From Orychophragmus violaceus (Eukaryota; Streptophyta; Magnoliopsida; Brassicales; Brassicaceae), in the NCBI GenBank assembly GCA_030180135.1, contig CM058230.1, forward strand, positions 57,010,580-57,074,579: a stretch of 64,000 nt of DNA, read 5' to 3'. The notes below the pieces were generated by a model, which had not been told where the DNA came from, searched no databases, and saw nothing but the letters and a program-made list of their open reading frames with translations. Position numbers and translations under genes: made by a program. This document shows positions 1 to 10,477 of the stretch, piece after piece. How positions within the stretch are numbered: the stretch's first letter is position 1; each line of letters opens with the position of its first letter.

Positions 1-115
1 TTCATATCTCATAGTCCATATTCTACATACTTCCCCCACACAATCGCACACACCGCGCAATCATTACTCATATACAATCAACTGTATTCATTTCAGCAGT
101 CCTACAATCACACCC
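1..115 (-). repeat. LTR fragment of element A
   Basis: The first 115 bases match the segment of the middle LTR near 1270-1385 (the CATATCTCATAGTCCATATT block) and the right LTR near 4790-4900. The fragment runs straight into gag sequence at about 116, so an internal deletion joins mid-LTR to gag. Confidence 0.6.
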
Positions 116-1110
116 CTTGTTTGCACACTTTTGGCCTGCACGAGGTCTTCCTCCCATCCAGTATTCCCGCATCTTACAACGATTTTTGAGCTCGATTCTC
201 AATCCACTGAGGAATCGACGGATTAGCTTCCACTTGCTCAAGTACCTTCCTGCAAACTTCCTGAGACGATTGAACTCTTCTCTACCCTTACTTCCCTGAC
301 GAAAGTTATGAAACTCTCCTTCCATCTTGTCCATAGCCTCCTGCAGAAAGTACTTTCTCTTGAATGCTTCCTGGAAATCCGCCCAAGTCAGCACATGGCG
401 CCCTTGTGCGCTCTACACTACTCCCTCCCACCAAACCAATGCATCATCCTTTAGGTAGTGGGCTGCCAATTCCACACAGAACTCCACCGTGCACCTGTTG
501 TATCCATGTTCCGCTCCAACTTCCTCCTCTAGTTATCTGCAGAAGTGACATTTGTTCCACCGGCGAAATGCTCCATCTGTATATCCCGCAAATTCTTCAT
601 CATGCTCCAATAGGACACACCGTTCACGAATATTGGCATCTGAGGCGGCAGCGGTGGTGGTTGCTGAACCACTACCGGTGGAGGGTGAGCAACTCCAAAT
701 CCTACTAGGGCGAATCCTTTTCCTTCAGCAACATAACCTACTCCTCCTGCTGCAACCCCGGCTCCTCCAGTGGCATCTACTGCCACATTAGCATTTCCCA
801 ACCCAACTCTGGGAGCTCATGTGGCTCCCACAGCTCCTAAAACACCAAATGTTGCTCATGAAGTTTCCGCAACACCAACTGCTGTTCCTGTAGCTCCTCT
901 TGCAGCTCAAGAAACTCCGACATTTGCCTCACGAAAGGCTAACAACTCTTCCAGAAGAGCGGAATCCACGGCTACCTCGCCAACACCAAAGCTGCTCCTG
1001 ATAGACTCCCGAAAGCTTCTTCCTGACTTCCATTCACACTGGTAGCACTGCCTATCGAGGTGGTTCGTGATGCGACTCTAGCGGCACGACAGACTGGCGC
1101 GGTTCCATTC
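116..1110 (-). pseudogene. Gag remnant, element A copy 1
   Basis: On the minus strand, about 394 down to 68, the translation contains WADFQEAFKRKYF, DKMEGEFHNFRQGSKG and LIRRFLSGLRIELKNRC. This is the signature of the gypsy retrotransposon gag domain (Retrotrans_gag family), the structural protein that forms the virus-like particle. Upstream on that strand (about 800-530) is a Pro/Val/Gly-rich stretch with poly-proline, as is common before the gag core. Frames are broken and no single reading frame spans the region. A second, more damaged copy of the same region lies at about 2700-3790. Confidence 0.65.
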
Positions 1111-1122
1111 CTTTTTTGCGGC

Positions 1123-2269
1123 AATCAAAAAACGAACATGGTGCCAGACTCGGCCTCCACCATTCCCCATTCCCAATCAACCTATCAAATCTCGACAACT
1201 TTTAAATCATTCCTAATACCACATATTCCAATATCATATCTCTTATTTCTTTATCCCAATTCCCACATTTCATAATCATATCTCATAGTCCATATTCCGC
1301 ATACTTTTCCCACACAATCGCAAAGACCGCACAATCATTATTCATATACAATCAACCGTATTCAATTTAACAATCCTACATATCAAGGTTTGTCCATTAC
1401 ATCAACACAAAATAACAACTATAACGATATACAAATATATCCATAATAGATAGGCGTCATATATGTGTTTACACATCACACTCAACTATGCAGAGTCATA
1501 TATATACACATAGGAATCAGACATTAATAAAGGACTAACTCTCCGAAAAAGGATGAATGACAAAGAGAAAATCCACAACTAGTCCTCACCTTCAGAGCCG
1601 GAGTTGAGCACATTCTTTTGAAACTTTGGAATGGGGCCCCGCCTTATATAGGGCCCCAAAATTTTAAAAAACCTTATGAAAATATATATGTTTCATATGT
1701 TTATTATAGAAAATTTATGAAAATTAAAAAATTATATGAATTGTTAGTGTTTGAAATTATATTTTTAAAATATTTCTTTGTTTTTATCTCTCTTTTTGTA
1801 TTTTGTTTATATTGTTTTCTTTATTTTGTGTAATTTTTATATAAAAGTTTTGTTACTGTAAGAAAAATTGTAAAAAAAAAGGGTCCCAAATATCTCAGCT
1901 CCGGCTCTGCTCAACTTAGCCTAAATTGACGTTAGGGAGTATATCTGGAGAGGAGGAGAGAAAGAGGGGAGGTTCACGGATCATATCTACAAACATAGAT
2001 CTGTTAGATCGGATCTAGAAACGGCGAACTCCAGCGAACTCTGCTGTTCGGCGGTCGTTGGTCTCCGGTGAAGGCTGGTGGCTTGGGATTTCGGCAGGGC
2101 TTCGCTCTTCTCTCCAAAAAATGATTTCTAAGAGGGAGGGGGGGGGTGGCTCTCCTTTTATAGATAAATGGGAAAGGGAATCTAGGGTTTTTAAAAGGCT
2201 TTTGGGTTTATGGGCTTGGGGAAGGGAAATTAAAAACCATATCCAAGTTTTAAAATTTGAGCCATGAAA
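1123..2269 (-). repeat. Middle LTR of element A
   Basis: It aligns to the right LTR from about 4640 to 5645, but lacks that LTR's first 600 or so bases and the primer site. The deletion joins the gag flank at about 1122 directly to mid-LTR. It is followed at 2270-2287 by a pyrimidine tract on the plus strand, which is a polypurine tract on the minus strand, so it is a 3' LTR in minus orientation. A hAT MITE sits inside it at 1593-1909. Confidence 0.6.
1593..1909. mobile_element. hAT-type MITE, 317 bp
   Basis: The ends are inverted copies of CAGAGCCGGAG, a terminus typical of plant hAT elements, followed inward by GGGCCCC/GGGACCC motifs and an AT-rich core. It is flanked by 8-bp target duplications, CTCACCTT at 1585-1592 and CTCAACTT at 1910-1917, with one mismatch. 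The paralogous LTR at about 5095-5120 lacks the insert and gives a related empty site. It has no coding capacity, so it depended on a transposase supplied from elsewhere. Confidence 0.85.
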
Positions 2270-2287
2270 ATTCTCCCCCACTTAACA
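2270..2287 (-). other. Polypurine tract, element A
   Basis: The plus strand reads ATTCTCCCCCACTTA, so the minus strand is purine-rich and directly precedes the LTR start. This is the expected site of plus-strand DNA priming and fixes the element's orientation. Confidence 0.55.
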
Positions 2288-3990
2288 GAATTCACCCCAA
2301 ATTCCATGGCGGGAGTTCTCCACTACAACACAAACAAACCCTCAGAAGAGAAAGCTAACTTCTAATCATTTGTGTGAGTGCAAGAATTTGTCCTCGAACC
2401 CAGGGGAGTGCTTCTCCCCCACTTAGTCTCCCACTAGACCTTTGACCAGTACTAACTATAATAAAGAACTCTTGCGACAAATAACAGACAAATTGACATA
2501 CCTTCCATTGGCTGATCTCCTTCATGGTCTCCAGCAACATAGACCCTTGGTCTATCTGCATAACCTTGTTGCTTAAGTGGACAAAACTCCTGACATGCCC
2601 TGGCTGTTGACACCAGAAACACACCCTGCCCAAACAATCTCCAGAATGCTCCTTCCCACATTTTCTTCACCCTTGCTGCAATGGTATGGCATTCGAGGTC
2701 TCCCAGCTCCTTTTCACACTCCTTGTTTGCACACTTTTGGCCTGCTCGAGCTCTTGCTCCAGCTCAGTCTCTGCATCCGCTGCCTTCTCGATCAAGTCAT
2801 GGATATCGAAGTTTTTCCGCATCTTACAACGATTTTTGAGCTTCCTGCAAACCTCGTGAGACGATTGAACTTTTCTCCGTATTCCCGCACACCCTTACTT
2901 CCCTGACAAAGGTTATGAAACTCTCCTTCCATCATGTCCATAGCCTCCTGCAAAAACTATTACTTCCCTGACAAAGTTTATGAAACTCTCCCTCCATCAT
3001 GTCTATAGCCTCATGCAAAAAGTTATTTCTATTGAAAGCTTTCCAGAAATCCACCAAAGTCGGCGCCCTTGCGCGCTCTCCACTACTCCCTCCCACCAAA
3101 CCAACATATCATCCTATAAGTAGTGGGATGCCAATTCCACACGGAACTCCACCGGACAGCTGGTTGTATCCATGTTCCACTCTAAATTCCTCCTCCAGTT
3201 ATCTGCAGCAATGGCATTTAGTCCATCGGCAAAATGCTATATATGTATATCCCGCAAATGCTTCATCATGCTCCAACAGGTCACACCGTTCACGAATCCT
3301 GGCACATGAGGCGACGGTGGTGGTGGTGGCTTAACCACTACTGGTTGTAGCTTAACCACTACCGGTGGAGGCTGAGCACCTCCAAATCCTACTGGGGTGA
3401 ATCCTACTCCTCCAGCAACATAACTTGTTCCTCCTGCTGCAACCCCGACTCCTTATGCGGCATCTGCTACCACATTAGCATTGCCCAACCCAACTCCGAG
3501 AGCTCTTGCAGCTCCTACAACACCAACTGCTGCTCCCTAAGTTTCCGCAACACCAACTGCTGCTCCTGTAGCTCCTTTTGCAGCTCCGACAACTATGAAA
3601 TTCACCTCACAAAAGGCTAACAACTCTTGCAGAAGATCGGCATCCACGACTACATGGCCAGCACAAAAGCTGCTCCTGCTGGATTCCCGACAGCTTCATC
3701 CTGACTTCCATTCACACTGGTAGCACTGTTTGTCGAGGTGGTTCATGATGCGACTCTGGCGCTACAGCAGACTGGCGCGGTTCAATTCCTTTTTGGCGGC
3801 ATATTATTGTTACAAAATAAGGGCGAGTGAGTCAGACGGTGGTGGAAATTGAACTCACTTACCGGTTAGTATATAAGGAGTTCGATCTTGGTGGTGCTCT
3901 ATAATCTAACTTTTAGAAAAACCCCATTTAGAAAAAACATTGAAAACCACTTTGAAAACCAAGTTGAAATTCGAATATAAATACACTACT
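2288..3990 (-). pseudogene. Gag remnant, element A copy 2
   Basis: The minus strand at about 2633-2560 encodes CFWCQQPGHVRSF, a CCHC-type zinc knuckle whose last cysteine is replaced. The region 2700-3790 is a diverged copy of 116-1050, including the gag core and the Pro/Val-rich stretch near 3300. Within it, a segment of about 50 bp containing the GTTATGAAACTCTCC block is repeated (2910-2955 and 2966-3020). Multiple frameshifts and stops are present. Nothing resembling pol lies between gag and either LTR. Confidence 0.55.
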
Positions 3991-3995
3991 AACCT

Positions 3996-4008
3996 GACTC
4001 TGATAACA
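3996..4008 (-). other. Degenerate primer-binding site, element A
   Basis: The plus strand reads GACTCTGATAACA next to the LTR start TGTAACACC. On the minus strand this is a two-mismatch form of TGGTATCAGAGC, the sequence complementary to initiator Met-tRNA that many plant LTR elements use. Confidence 0.6.
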
Positions 4009-4011
4009 AAT

Positions 4012-5647
4012 TGTAACACCTATCCCGTCGGATCGCGGCATATACCTCTCATCTTCCAAAACCAAAACCATCAACTCGCAAACCACAACCCAAACCGCAT
4101 TAACCAACTTTAAATCAACAACTGGTCTACTTTATCAATCCAAAACGAAGTCTTACAAAACCAAAACCAAAAACATCTTATCCATAAACACATTAGTCTT
4201 AATAAACGAAAGAAAACTCTGAAAGGATCCTGCTTCCCAAAAACATAGCGCCACTCTCGATCGTCTACTCCTGAAACCCTCTGGGTTTACCTGCAAAACA
4301 TAACAAGAGCTGAGTAATTTGAATTACCTAGTGAGTGAAAGTCCTAGGGACCCACAAATTTATCTCGATCATACATCAATCAACAAGCAAAAGTCATAAG
4401 CTAATATCTGCTAACAAGCATCACCCCTAAGGGCACTCAAGTACCAAACAATTACTCTCCTATTCTTCTATGTGGTACCAGAAACATGCTCTACCTTAGT
4501 TGGTACCAAAAACGGGAACTGCTAGGGGTGATACCAGACACGGGCACTACCACCCCCATCACGCTCTCCATAGCGTCTACACAGGCTCGTCAAAGCCCCC
4601 AGCGATGGCTAAGGTGCTTGACACGGGCCCCACCTCTAGCCAATCAAAGAAACGGACATGGTGCCAGCCTTAGGCTCCACGATTCCGCATTCTCAATCAA
4701 CCTATCAATTCCCGACAACTCTTAACTCATTCCTCATACCTCATATTCCAATATCATATCTCTTAGTTCTTTATCCCAATTCCCGCATTTCATATTCATA
4801 TCTCCTAGTCCATATTCCGCATACATTCCCCGCACAATCACAAACACCCAGCAACCATTATTCATATACAATCAACCATATCAGTTTAGAAATCCTACAT
4901 ATCTAGGTTTTTCCATCACATCAACACAAAACAACAACTATAACGATATACAAATAGATCCATAATAGATAGGCGCCATATATGTGTTTACACATCACAC
5001 TCAACTATTCATAGTCATTATCTACACATAGGAATCAAACATTAATAAAGGAATAACGCCCCAAAGAAGGTTGAATAACAGAGAGAAAGTCCACAACCAG
5101 TCCTCACCATAAACTAAATCGACATTAGGGAGTAGATCTGGAGAGGAGGAGAGAAAGAGGGAAGGTTCACGCATCAAATCTACAAACAAAAACCGAGTTA
5201 GATCGGATCTCAAAACGGAGATCGAGATATATATGAGATCTAACCTTAGATTCGAGAAGAAAGGAGAAAATGATACTCAAATAAGTCAAGGAGGCGATAA
5301 ATCGGTGTAAAAAATCGACCGCGATGATTGGAGGACGAAAACGGCGAAGATCGGTGGTCACGGCGGCTCCGGAAAACTCTGGCGGTGGCTACGACTAACT
5401 CCGGCGAACTAAGGAGGTGGCTCCAGTGAACTCCGATAGTCGGTCTCCGGTGAATTCTGGTGGCTCGGAATTCCGACAGGGCTTCGCTCTTCTCTCCAAA
5501 AATGATTTCTAAGGGGGGGGGGGTGGCTCTCCTTTTATAGTGAAATGGGAAGGGGAACCTAGGATTTTTAAACGGCTTTTGGGCTTTATGGGCTTGAGGA
5601 AGGGAAATTAAAAACCAAACCCAACTTTTAAAAATTGGGCCATGACA
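4012..5647 (-). repeat. Right (5') LTR of element A
   Basis: It begins TGTAACACC and ends CATGACA, giving TG...CA ends, with the primer site just inside. It shares its right two thirds with the middle LTR and represents the state without the MITE. It reads outward to LINE sequence at 5648. It contains a CT/GGCGA-rich stretch at 5330-5520 whose short open frames are not conserved between copies. Confidence 0.65.
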
Positions 5648-6299
5648 CAAATGACGATGCTACTCGTGAAAATATACTATTTAAGTTATGTCTCTGGTTG
5701 GTTCAACGATCCTCCCCCTCCGAAGAAATATAAAGCATGTATCAGAAGAGGACAAACGAAGACATCCGAGGTTTGCCAGTCTAGCTCCGTTGCAACTCTC
5801 GGTGGGAAGCCAAAGTGTTTGGTCAAAGTTGTATTTTATTTTTGGTTTTGCTGTTTTAATTTGCTGGTGGTTGAAGGTGTTTTTCTCGAGAAGCCATTGC
5901 TTATCCCGGAAGTTGCCTTCTTCCTCTCCATGAGTCCGACCAAGCTCTCTTCTTTTTGAAGATCTATTTCCCCTTTATTAGAGTGGTCCAAGACAAATTA
6001 CGACTTGCAAGTTTCCGCCCCGCTAAGAGCCATCAAAATAGCGACATTTTTAGTTTTACCGGTTGGTCAAAGTCTCCGTTGGAGTTAAAAACAAGCTCGG
6101 CACCGCATAACTTTTCTCTCATGTTTGTCCATATTTGGGCCTATGTCTAAATTTCTTCTTTGGGACTTGTTGATAAAGGCTGACCAAAAAAGTTTGTAAC
6201 ATAATTCACCGCATTATTGGCCGATGTTGATTGGATTTTAATATTTTCCTCCTTTATGGAGAGGCTAAGTTCTAAGAAAGAAGCGGCCGGTTTGGTTTA
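5648..6299 (+). other. Probable LINE ORF1 region or 5' flank, decayed
   Basis: This stretch lies between the end of element A and the recognisable LINE endonuclease. Two short open frames (5642-5959, 5956-6150) have no motif I recognise. By position it would be the ORF1 nucleic-acid-binding region of the LINE. That is inference from order only. Confidence 0.3.
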
Positions 6300-6751
6300 C
6301 ACATCGAATAATCATGAACATGATTGAGTGGAATTGTCAGGGGACGGGAACCTACTGACAAAACAACATCTTGAAGAACTTTATTCGTATTATCTTCCTA
6401 ATTTCTTATTTTTTATCAGAGACAGAAAATAATTGTCATTTTCTGCAAGATTTGCAAGTTTCTTTTGGACATGAGCATGTTTTCACCGTAAAGTCGACAT
6501 GCCATAGCAGGGGTCAGTTATTGTTCATATGGACGATCTAACTGTTTTTATTAAGTACTCGGATGAACATATGACCGACTTCGAGACTACTTTAAAGGGA
6601 CATAAATTCACTTAACGTTTGTTTACGGAGATCCCATTTTCAAAGATTGAGGATATGTCTCTGTCGGCATAATGCCTGGCTTATGACGCAATTTTAATGA
6701 AATTACTGGATAACGTGATAAATAAGGGGGGAGAAGATCAGAGGCATCATT
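6300..6751 (+). pseudogene. LINE endonuclease domain, 5' part
   Basis: The plus-strand translation from about 6320 contains IEWNCQGTGT, then SETENNCHFLQDLQVSFGHE and a degenerate VYGDP segment. This matches the start of the apurinic/apyrimidinic-type endonuclease of plant LINEs, where WNCQG, ETK and VYG motifs are typical. The enzyme nicks target DNA to start target-primed reverse transcription. Several stops and frameshifts make it dead. The reading is cut at 6751 by the Tat gypsy insertion and resumes at about 33975, where the protein homology continues (RTLIDDFRMINLLYKGN). Confidence 0.7.
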
Positions 6752-8221
6752 TGTGAGAGTCAGAACTCGTACGGTCAATTCTTGTAGGGTTTAACTTTTT
6801 GAGGAACAAAAGTTTATATGTAAACACACACAAAAACAGATCCGGTGAATGATTTATTGCTTTGATAGAAAGAGAATACAAAAAGCGGAAGATAAAAAAT
6901 TGTCTAAGTAATTTATGCTAGGTTTTAGAGCGTGGTTTGATCGTAGGAATTCCCCTCTCTTTTATACCCATGGCGAGTCGGTTAGAAGAGATTTTCCCGC
7001 AAGATTTACGGATATCTTCTTGTTATCGTATCTTCCTTTTCTGTTTGGATTTACCTTTTCTCTTTTCTTGCTCTAATTTATCTTTCCATTTTTGTATTTA
7101 TCCTTCTGTGGCTTGACCTTTATTTTCCGAATGGACCGAAAAGGTTTCCTGAGCCCATAAAATACGAATCTTGTGAGTTTTGGCCCAAGTTCGTGTTTTC
7201 GTATAACTCATTTGGTAGTTTTGTCGGAAATTTTGAAAATATAATATTTGAAGAGGTAGTACTGACAAGCTGGGAATCTTGCTCGACAAACCTTTTGACA
7301 GCTTGTTTTGGTTTCAGAATTCCGAACATGCCAATAAATACGTCCGAGCATGACAAGCAAGATCCAAACATGTTGAGTAAAGCCCAAGCACACCAAATTT
7401 TACGAACTGCTTTGCGGACCGCCAAGCAGTACTGATCGGACTGCCAAGCAGCCACGGTCCTCGTACTGCCGATCAGTCTTGCTCGAACCACCGAGTAGTC
7501 TTGCTTGAACCACTGAGTAGTCTTGCTCGAACCGCCGAGCAGCCTCGGTCTGAAAACTACCGAGTAATCCTTCTCGGACCGCTGAGTAGCCTCGGTCCAC
7601 GGACAGTCGAGCAGTCTTGCTCGGATGCTGAGCCGCCGCGGTCACCGAGCATGCCAAGCAGTCCAGTTGCTTGAGTGTACCAAGCAGGACGCCGAGCAGG
7701 ATGCCGAGAACGATGCATACATGGGATTGTACACTGAGCAAGATGATGTTCTCGGGACAAGTCGTCGGTCAGTTAATGGCTCGCTGGCGAGTAGGATAAT
7801 GCCAAACATGCTTAATGATACTGAGAAGCAAACGGAAAAACTCGTCTGAGCAGGACATGTCGCGTTCGGATGTTCGACTGGTCTGCTTGAACGTTCGTGT
7901 TTGGATGTTTAGCCGGTTTGCTCAGACGTTCATGTTCGCGGGATGGTTTAGTGCCGAGTAGTCTGAGCAAGGTGTTGCACGCGGAGATGCCGAGCAGTCT
8001 AGTCACGGTACGCCGAGCGATCCATCCTAGTAGTCCATCCGAGTAGTCCAGCCGAGAAATTTGATCGCTCAGAAGTTTTGTTGAGTACATTTCGTACATT
8101 TTATACGAAATGCAAATTATTCAAAATGTATAGTTTAAAAGAAACATATGGTTTTCATATTCATGTTGAAACTTAGACCATTTTGACCACTGGTTTCATC
8201 AAGGGGCTTTCGACCCCAAAT
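6752..8221 (-). repeat. 3' LTR of the Tat gypsy element
   Basis: It aligns to 25182-26190 at both ends: the TGTGAGAGTC block, then the block containing GTTCATGTTCGCGGGATGG and the CGACCCC end. It carries extra sequence absent from the other LTR, mainly about 7200-7630, which is rich in CCGAGCAGTCTTGCTCG-like units. The inner end at about 8221 is set by comparison only. Confidence 0.7.
7430..7730. repeat. Degenerate CCGAGCAG tandem repeats
   Basis: Irregular short repeats built on CCGAGCAGTC/TTGCTCGG, spaced about 20-35 bp. They are partly inverted with respect to one another, so the strand could fold on itself. Related units recur at 18580-19100 inside the element and at 25600-25800 in the other LTR. 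Confidence 0.6.
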
Positions 8222-8328
8222 ATTAGGCCTCTGCTCGTCATACTCGAGCTCGATGATGAAGAGTTTTAAGTAGTCGAGGCGAAACCAATTGTACGAAAAT
8301 TTTTCCTAGCCGTTCTTCTCTTTGATGG
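8222..8328 (-). other. Tat 3' untranslated stub next to the 3' LTR
   Basis: About 107 bases of element sequence between the LTR and the copia insertion point, including the GATGG target. I see no clear polypurine tract. Confidence 0.4.
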
Positions 8329-9053
8329 TGTTGGGATTGTGTCCTGAAATCACATTGTACTTACTCTAAAGATAGTTGTATTGTCGAGATCGGAATTTTC
8401 ATGTGATACTAAGTAGTCATAATGTTTTGCTAGAAGCCGCTTATGACAAATGAGATGTAACTCATTTCTAGTATCGTGTGAACCTACAGGGTCACACACC
8501 TAAGCAAGCTGGATTCACTTTGTTTGGGATTGATCATTGGCATATGATCCGATCAATGTGTATTGGATACACATTGAATTGAGTTTTGAAGAGATGTGTC
8601 GATCGATGCAATGAGTGTGTCGATCGACGCAGGTTTTCGAAAGGGTGTGTCGATCGATACAATAAGTATGTCGATCGATGCACATTGGGCCTCGAGACTG
8701 ACGTTTCGAGTTAATGACTTAAATGAGTCGGGTTTGATCTGACGGTCATTTTCCGTCATCCCAGGTCGATATATAAAGTCTAAGATGATCGACCTGAGCC
8801 TGTGCCGTCGTTGTCGCTTCTCAGAGAGAAAGCAGAGAGAAATAAACTCATAGCATCCCAGGAGATCCGATCACCGGAACTAGCAACCCGGCGGATTCCA
8901 GTTTATGTGCGTGTGGACTACGGTAGAGGCGCAGCATATGAGGCGCTCTTGATCTCGTTTATCTAACCCAATTTCCGCTGCCAATCTCCAGGTAATCACG
9001 AGGTCAGTTCTTAGATTCAATCACCTAGACCCTGGATCCCAAGGATTCCAACA
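8329..9053 (+). repeat. 5' LTR of the decayed copia
   Basis: 725 bp with TG...CA ends. It contains two pairs of TCGATCGA palindromes (starts 8599/8620 and 8650/8671) followed by a TATA box at 8770. Confidence 0.9.
8770..8777 (+). promoter_or_regulatory. TATA box in the copia 5' LTR
   Basis: TATATAAA sits between the inverted arms CAGGTCGAT (8762-8770) and ATCGACCTG (8788-8796), downstream of the four palindromes. Position and sequence fit the U3/R core promoter of an LTR. Confidence 0.6.
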
Positions 9054-9054
9054 G

Positions 9055-9066
9055 TGGTATCAGAGC
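9055..9066 (+). other. Primer-binding site, decayed copia
   Basis: TGGTATCAGAGC, complementary to the 3' end of initiator Met-tRNA, one base after the LTR. It primes minus-strand DNA synthesis. Confidence 0.9.
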
Positions 9067-10477
9067 CTTAGGGTTTAAATCTTTGAATCAAAAGCATATA
9101 ATTCGAAAACTGATGTATTTGAATAGATTTATGCTTGCTGTTTCATGTTTTGATCAAGAAAAACTCGGTTTTTGTCTGTGAATTAAAACGATGAACTTAG
9201 GTTTTCGCATGGTGTCGATCGACACTAATCGTGTGTCGGTCGACACGCCGCAAAACCGCGTATAAAATTTTAGGGTTCCGATCTTAGAGATCGGATTTCC
9301 TGTTACCCTAAAGTGTCGATCGACGTACTGGGTGTGTCGGTCGACACAGTTAAAATTGGTTGATCTCGGGTAAATTAGACTTACCGGTTATCGACCCGGT
9401 TCAATTGGATTGAACCGGAAAAGCCAATTTGGTTGTGGTTAGATCATGTCGAACGACACAGAGGTGTGTGTCGATTGACATGGATCACTAAACCGGACTG
9501 GTTCAATTAGATTGAGCCGGTTAAGGAAATTCGATCCGGTTTGACCGGTTATCGAAGTCCGGTTTAAGTTAGGTTGTGTCGTTCGACAATGTTTGGTGTC
9601 GATCGACACACCACTCGCAGATTTGGTGGTTGAACCTTAAATTTGCAAATACCAGACCAAATTTAATCCTATGTTCTAGATTAACCTAAACTTAATAAAT
9701 CTAGACATTTAATATCAATCTAAAACACTTCTTTGATGCATATAGGATATGTATCAAGATTAAATGTTCTAAATATATCATGATACACATTGGATGTGTA
9801 TTAGATCAAAGCTTAGTTTCAATATGGTCAACTGTCAGGACTCATTTCGTTGTTGTGATAGTCTTGCCAAGAGCTTGGTGTCCACAATTACATGAGTAAG
9901 GCAGGTAGTTATGTTGATGGTCTTGCAGTGCTTGACATCAAAAAAAAAAAAATTACGTGACCTAAGAGATTGAATTACTAACCTTTTAATGTTACGTTTC
10001 CTCAACTAAATATCAAGCGACCTTGATGTCTTGCCCAAATCTTGTCTACTGTCAAGACTCATTTCGTTGTTGGATAGTCTTGGAGTCCTTGGTATCCACA
10101 ATTACATGAGTAAGGCAGGTGATCATTGATAGACTTGCAGTGCGACTGTCAATGATCACAAGACTGAAGAGATTGGTTTACTTGACTGGGCTATCAGAAG
10201 TTCTGGGCCCAGAGACATCAGAGTAGATAGGACATGGATTGTCTTATCTGCGACCAAGAGTTGTACTGGGTACAATTAGCAATGATTTGCTTACCTAGAT
10301 GACTAAACTCTGGGTGATGACGAGTCGTCCACTCAGATTTTAGTGATGTATGGGTCTTGGATCATTATATTCATAGAGGAAACATTGTTTGAATATAATG
10401 AGAGTTTTCTTATTAGATAAGATTTCTCATTTCCTGAGCTTCATAACTAAAATTTTCTTTTATTAAAATTTCAGCCT
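9067..10477 (+). other. Leader of the decayed copia
   Basis: Untranslated leader of about 1.4 kb. It holds four further pairs of TCGATCGA-like palindromes (9215-9606), an oligo-A run at about 9940, and a direct duplication: a segment containing GACTCATTTCGTTGTTG and ACAATTACATGAGTAAGGCAGG near 9838-9950 recurs near 10052-10145. The end (10370-10470) is clearly similar to the leader end of the young copia (28370-28495). Confidence 0.6.

Larger units (their letters stand above)
1..5647 (-). mobile_element. Gypsy element A: tandem gag-only array (LTR-gag-LTR-gag-LTR)
   Basis: Three LTR copies (1-115 fragment, about 1123-2269, 4012-5647) alternate with two copies of a minus-strand gag region (116-1110 and 2288-3990). 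The LTRs share long blocks, for example the stretch starting ATGGTGCCAG at 1139 and at 4659. No protease, reverse transcriptase, RNase H or integrase sequence is visible. The order LTR-internal-LTR-internal-LTR is what unequal recombination between elements or LTRs produces, and internal deletions removed pol. The primer site survives only next to the right LTR and the polypurine tract only next to the middle LTR. The left end lies outside the window. Confidence 0.7.

Noticed and set aside
5330..5520. Possible host gene fragment in the right LTR of element A
   Set aside because: The same sequence recurs in altered form in the middle LTR (about 2010-2150) and no domain is recognisable.
7430..7730. 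Regular CCGAGCAG repeats as a possible CRISPR-like array
   Set aside because: Repeat units are degenerate and of uneven spacing, lie in an LTR of a eukaryotic element, and have no associated genes.
9055..9066. TGGTATCAGAGC words as possible tRNA fragments
   Set aside because: They sit directly inside LTRs and are primer-binding sites, not tRNA genes.
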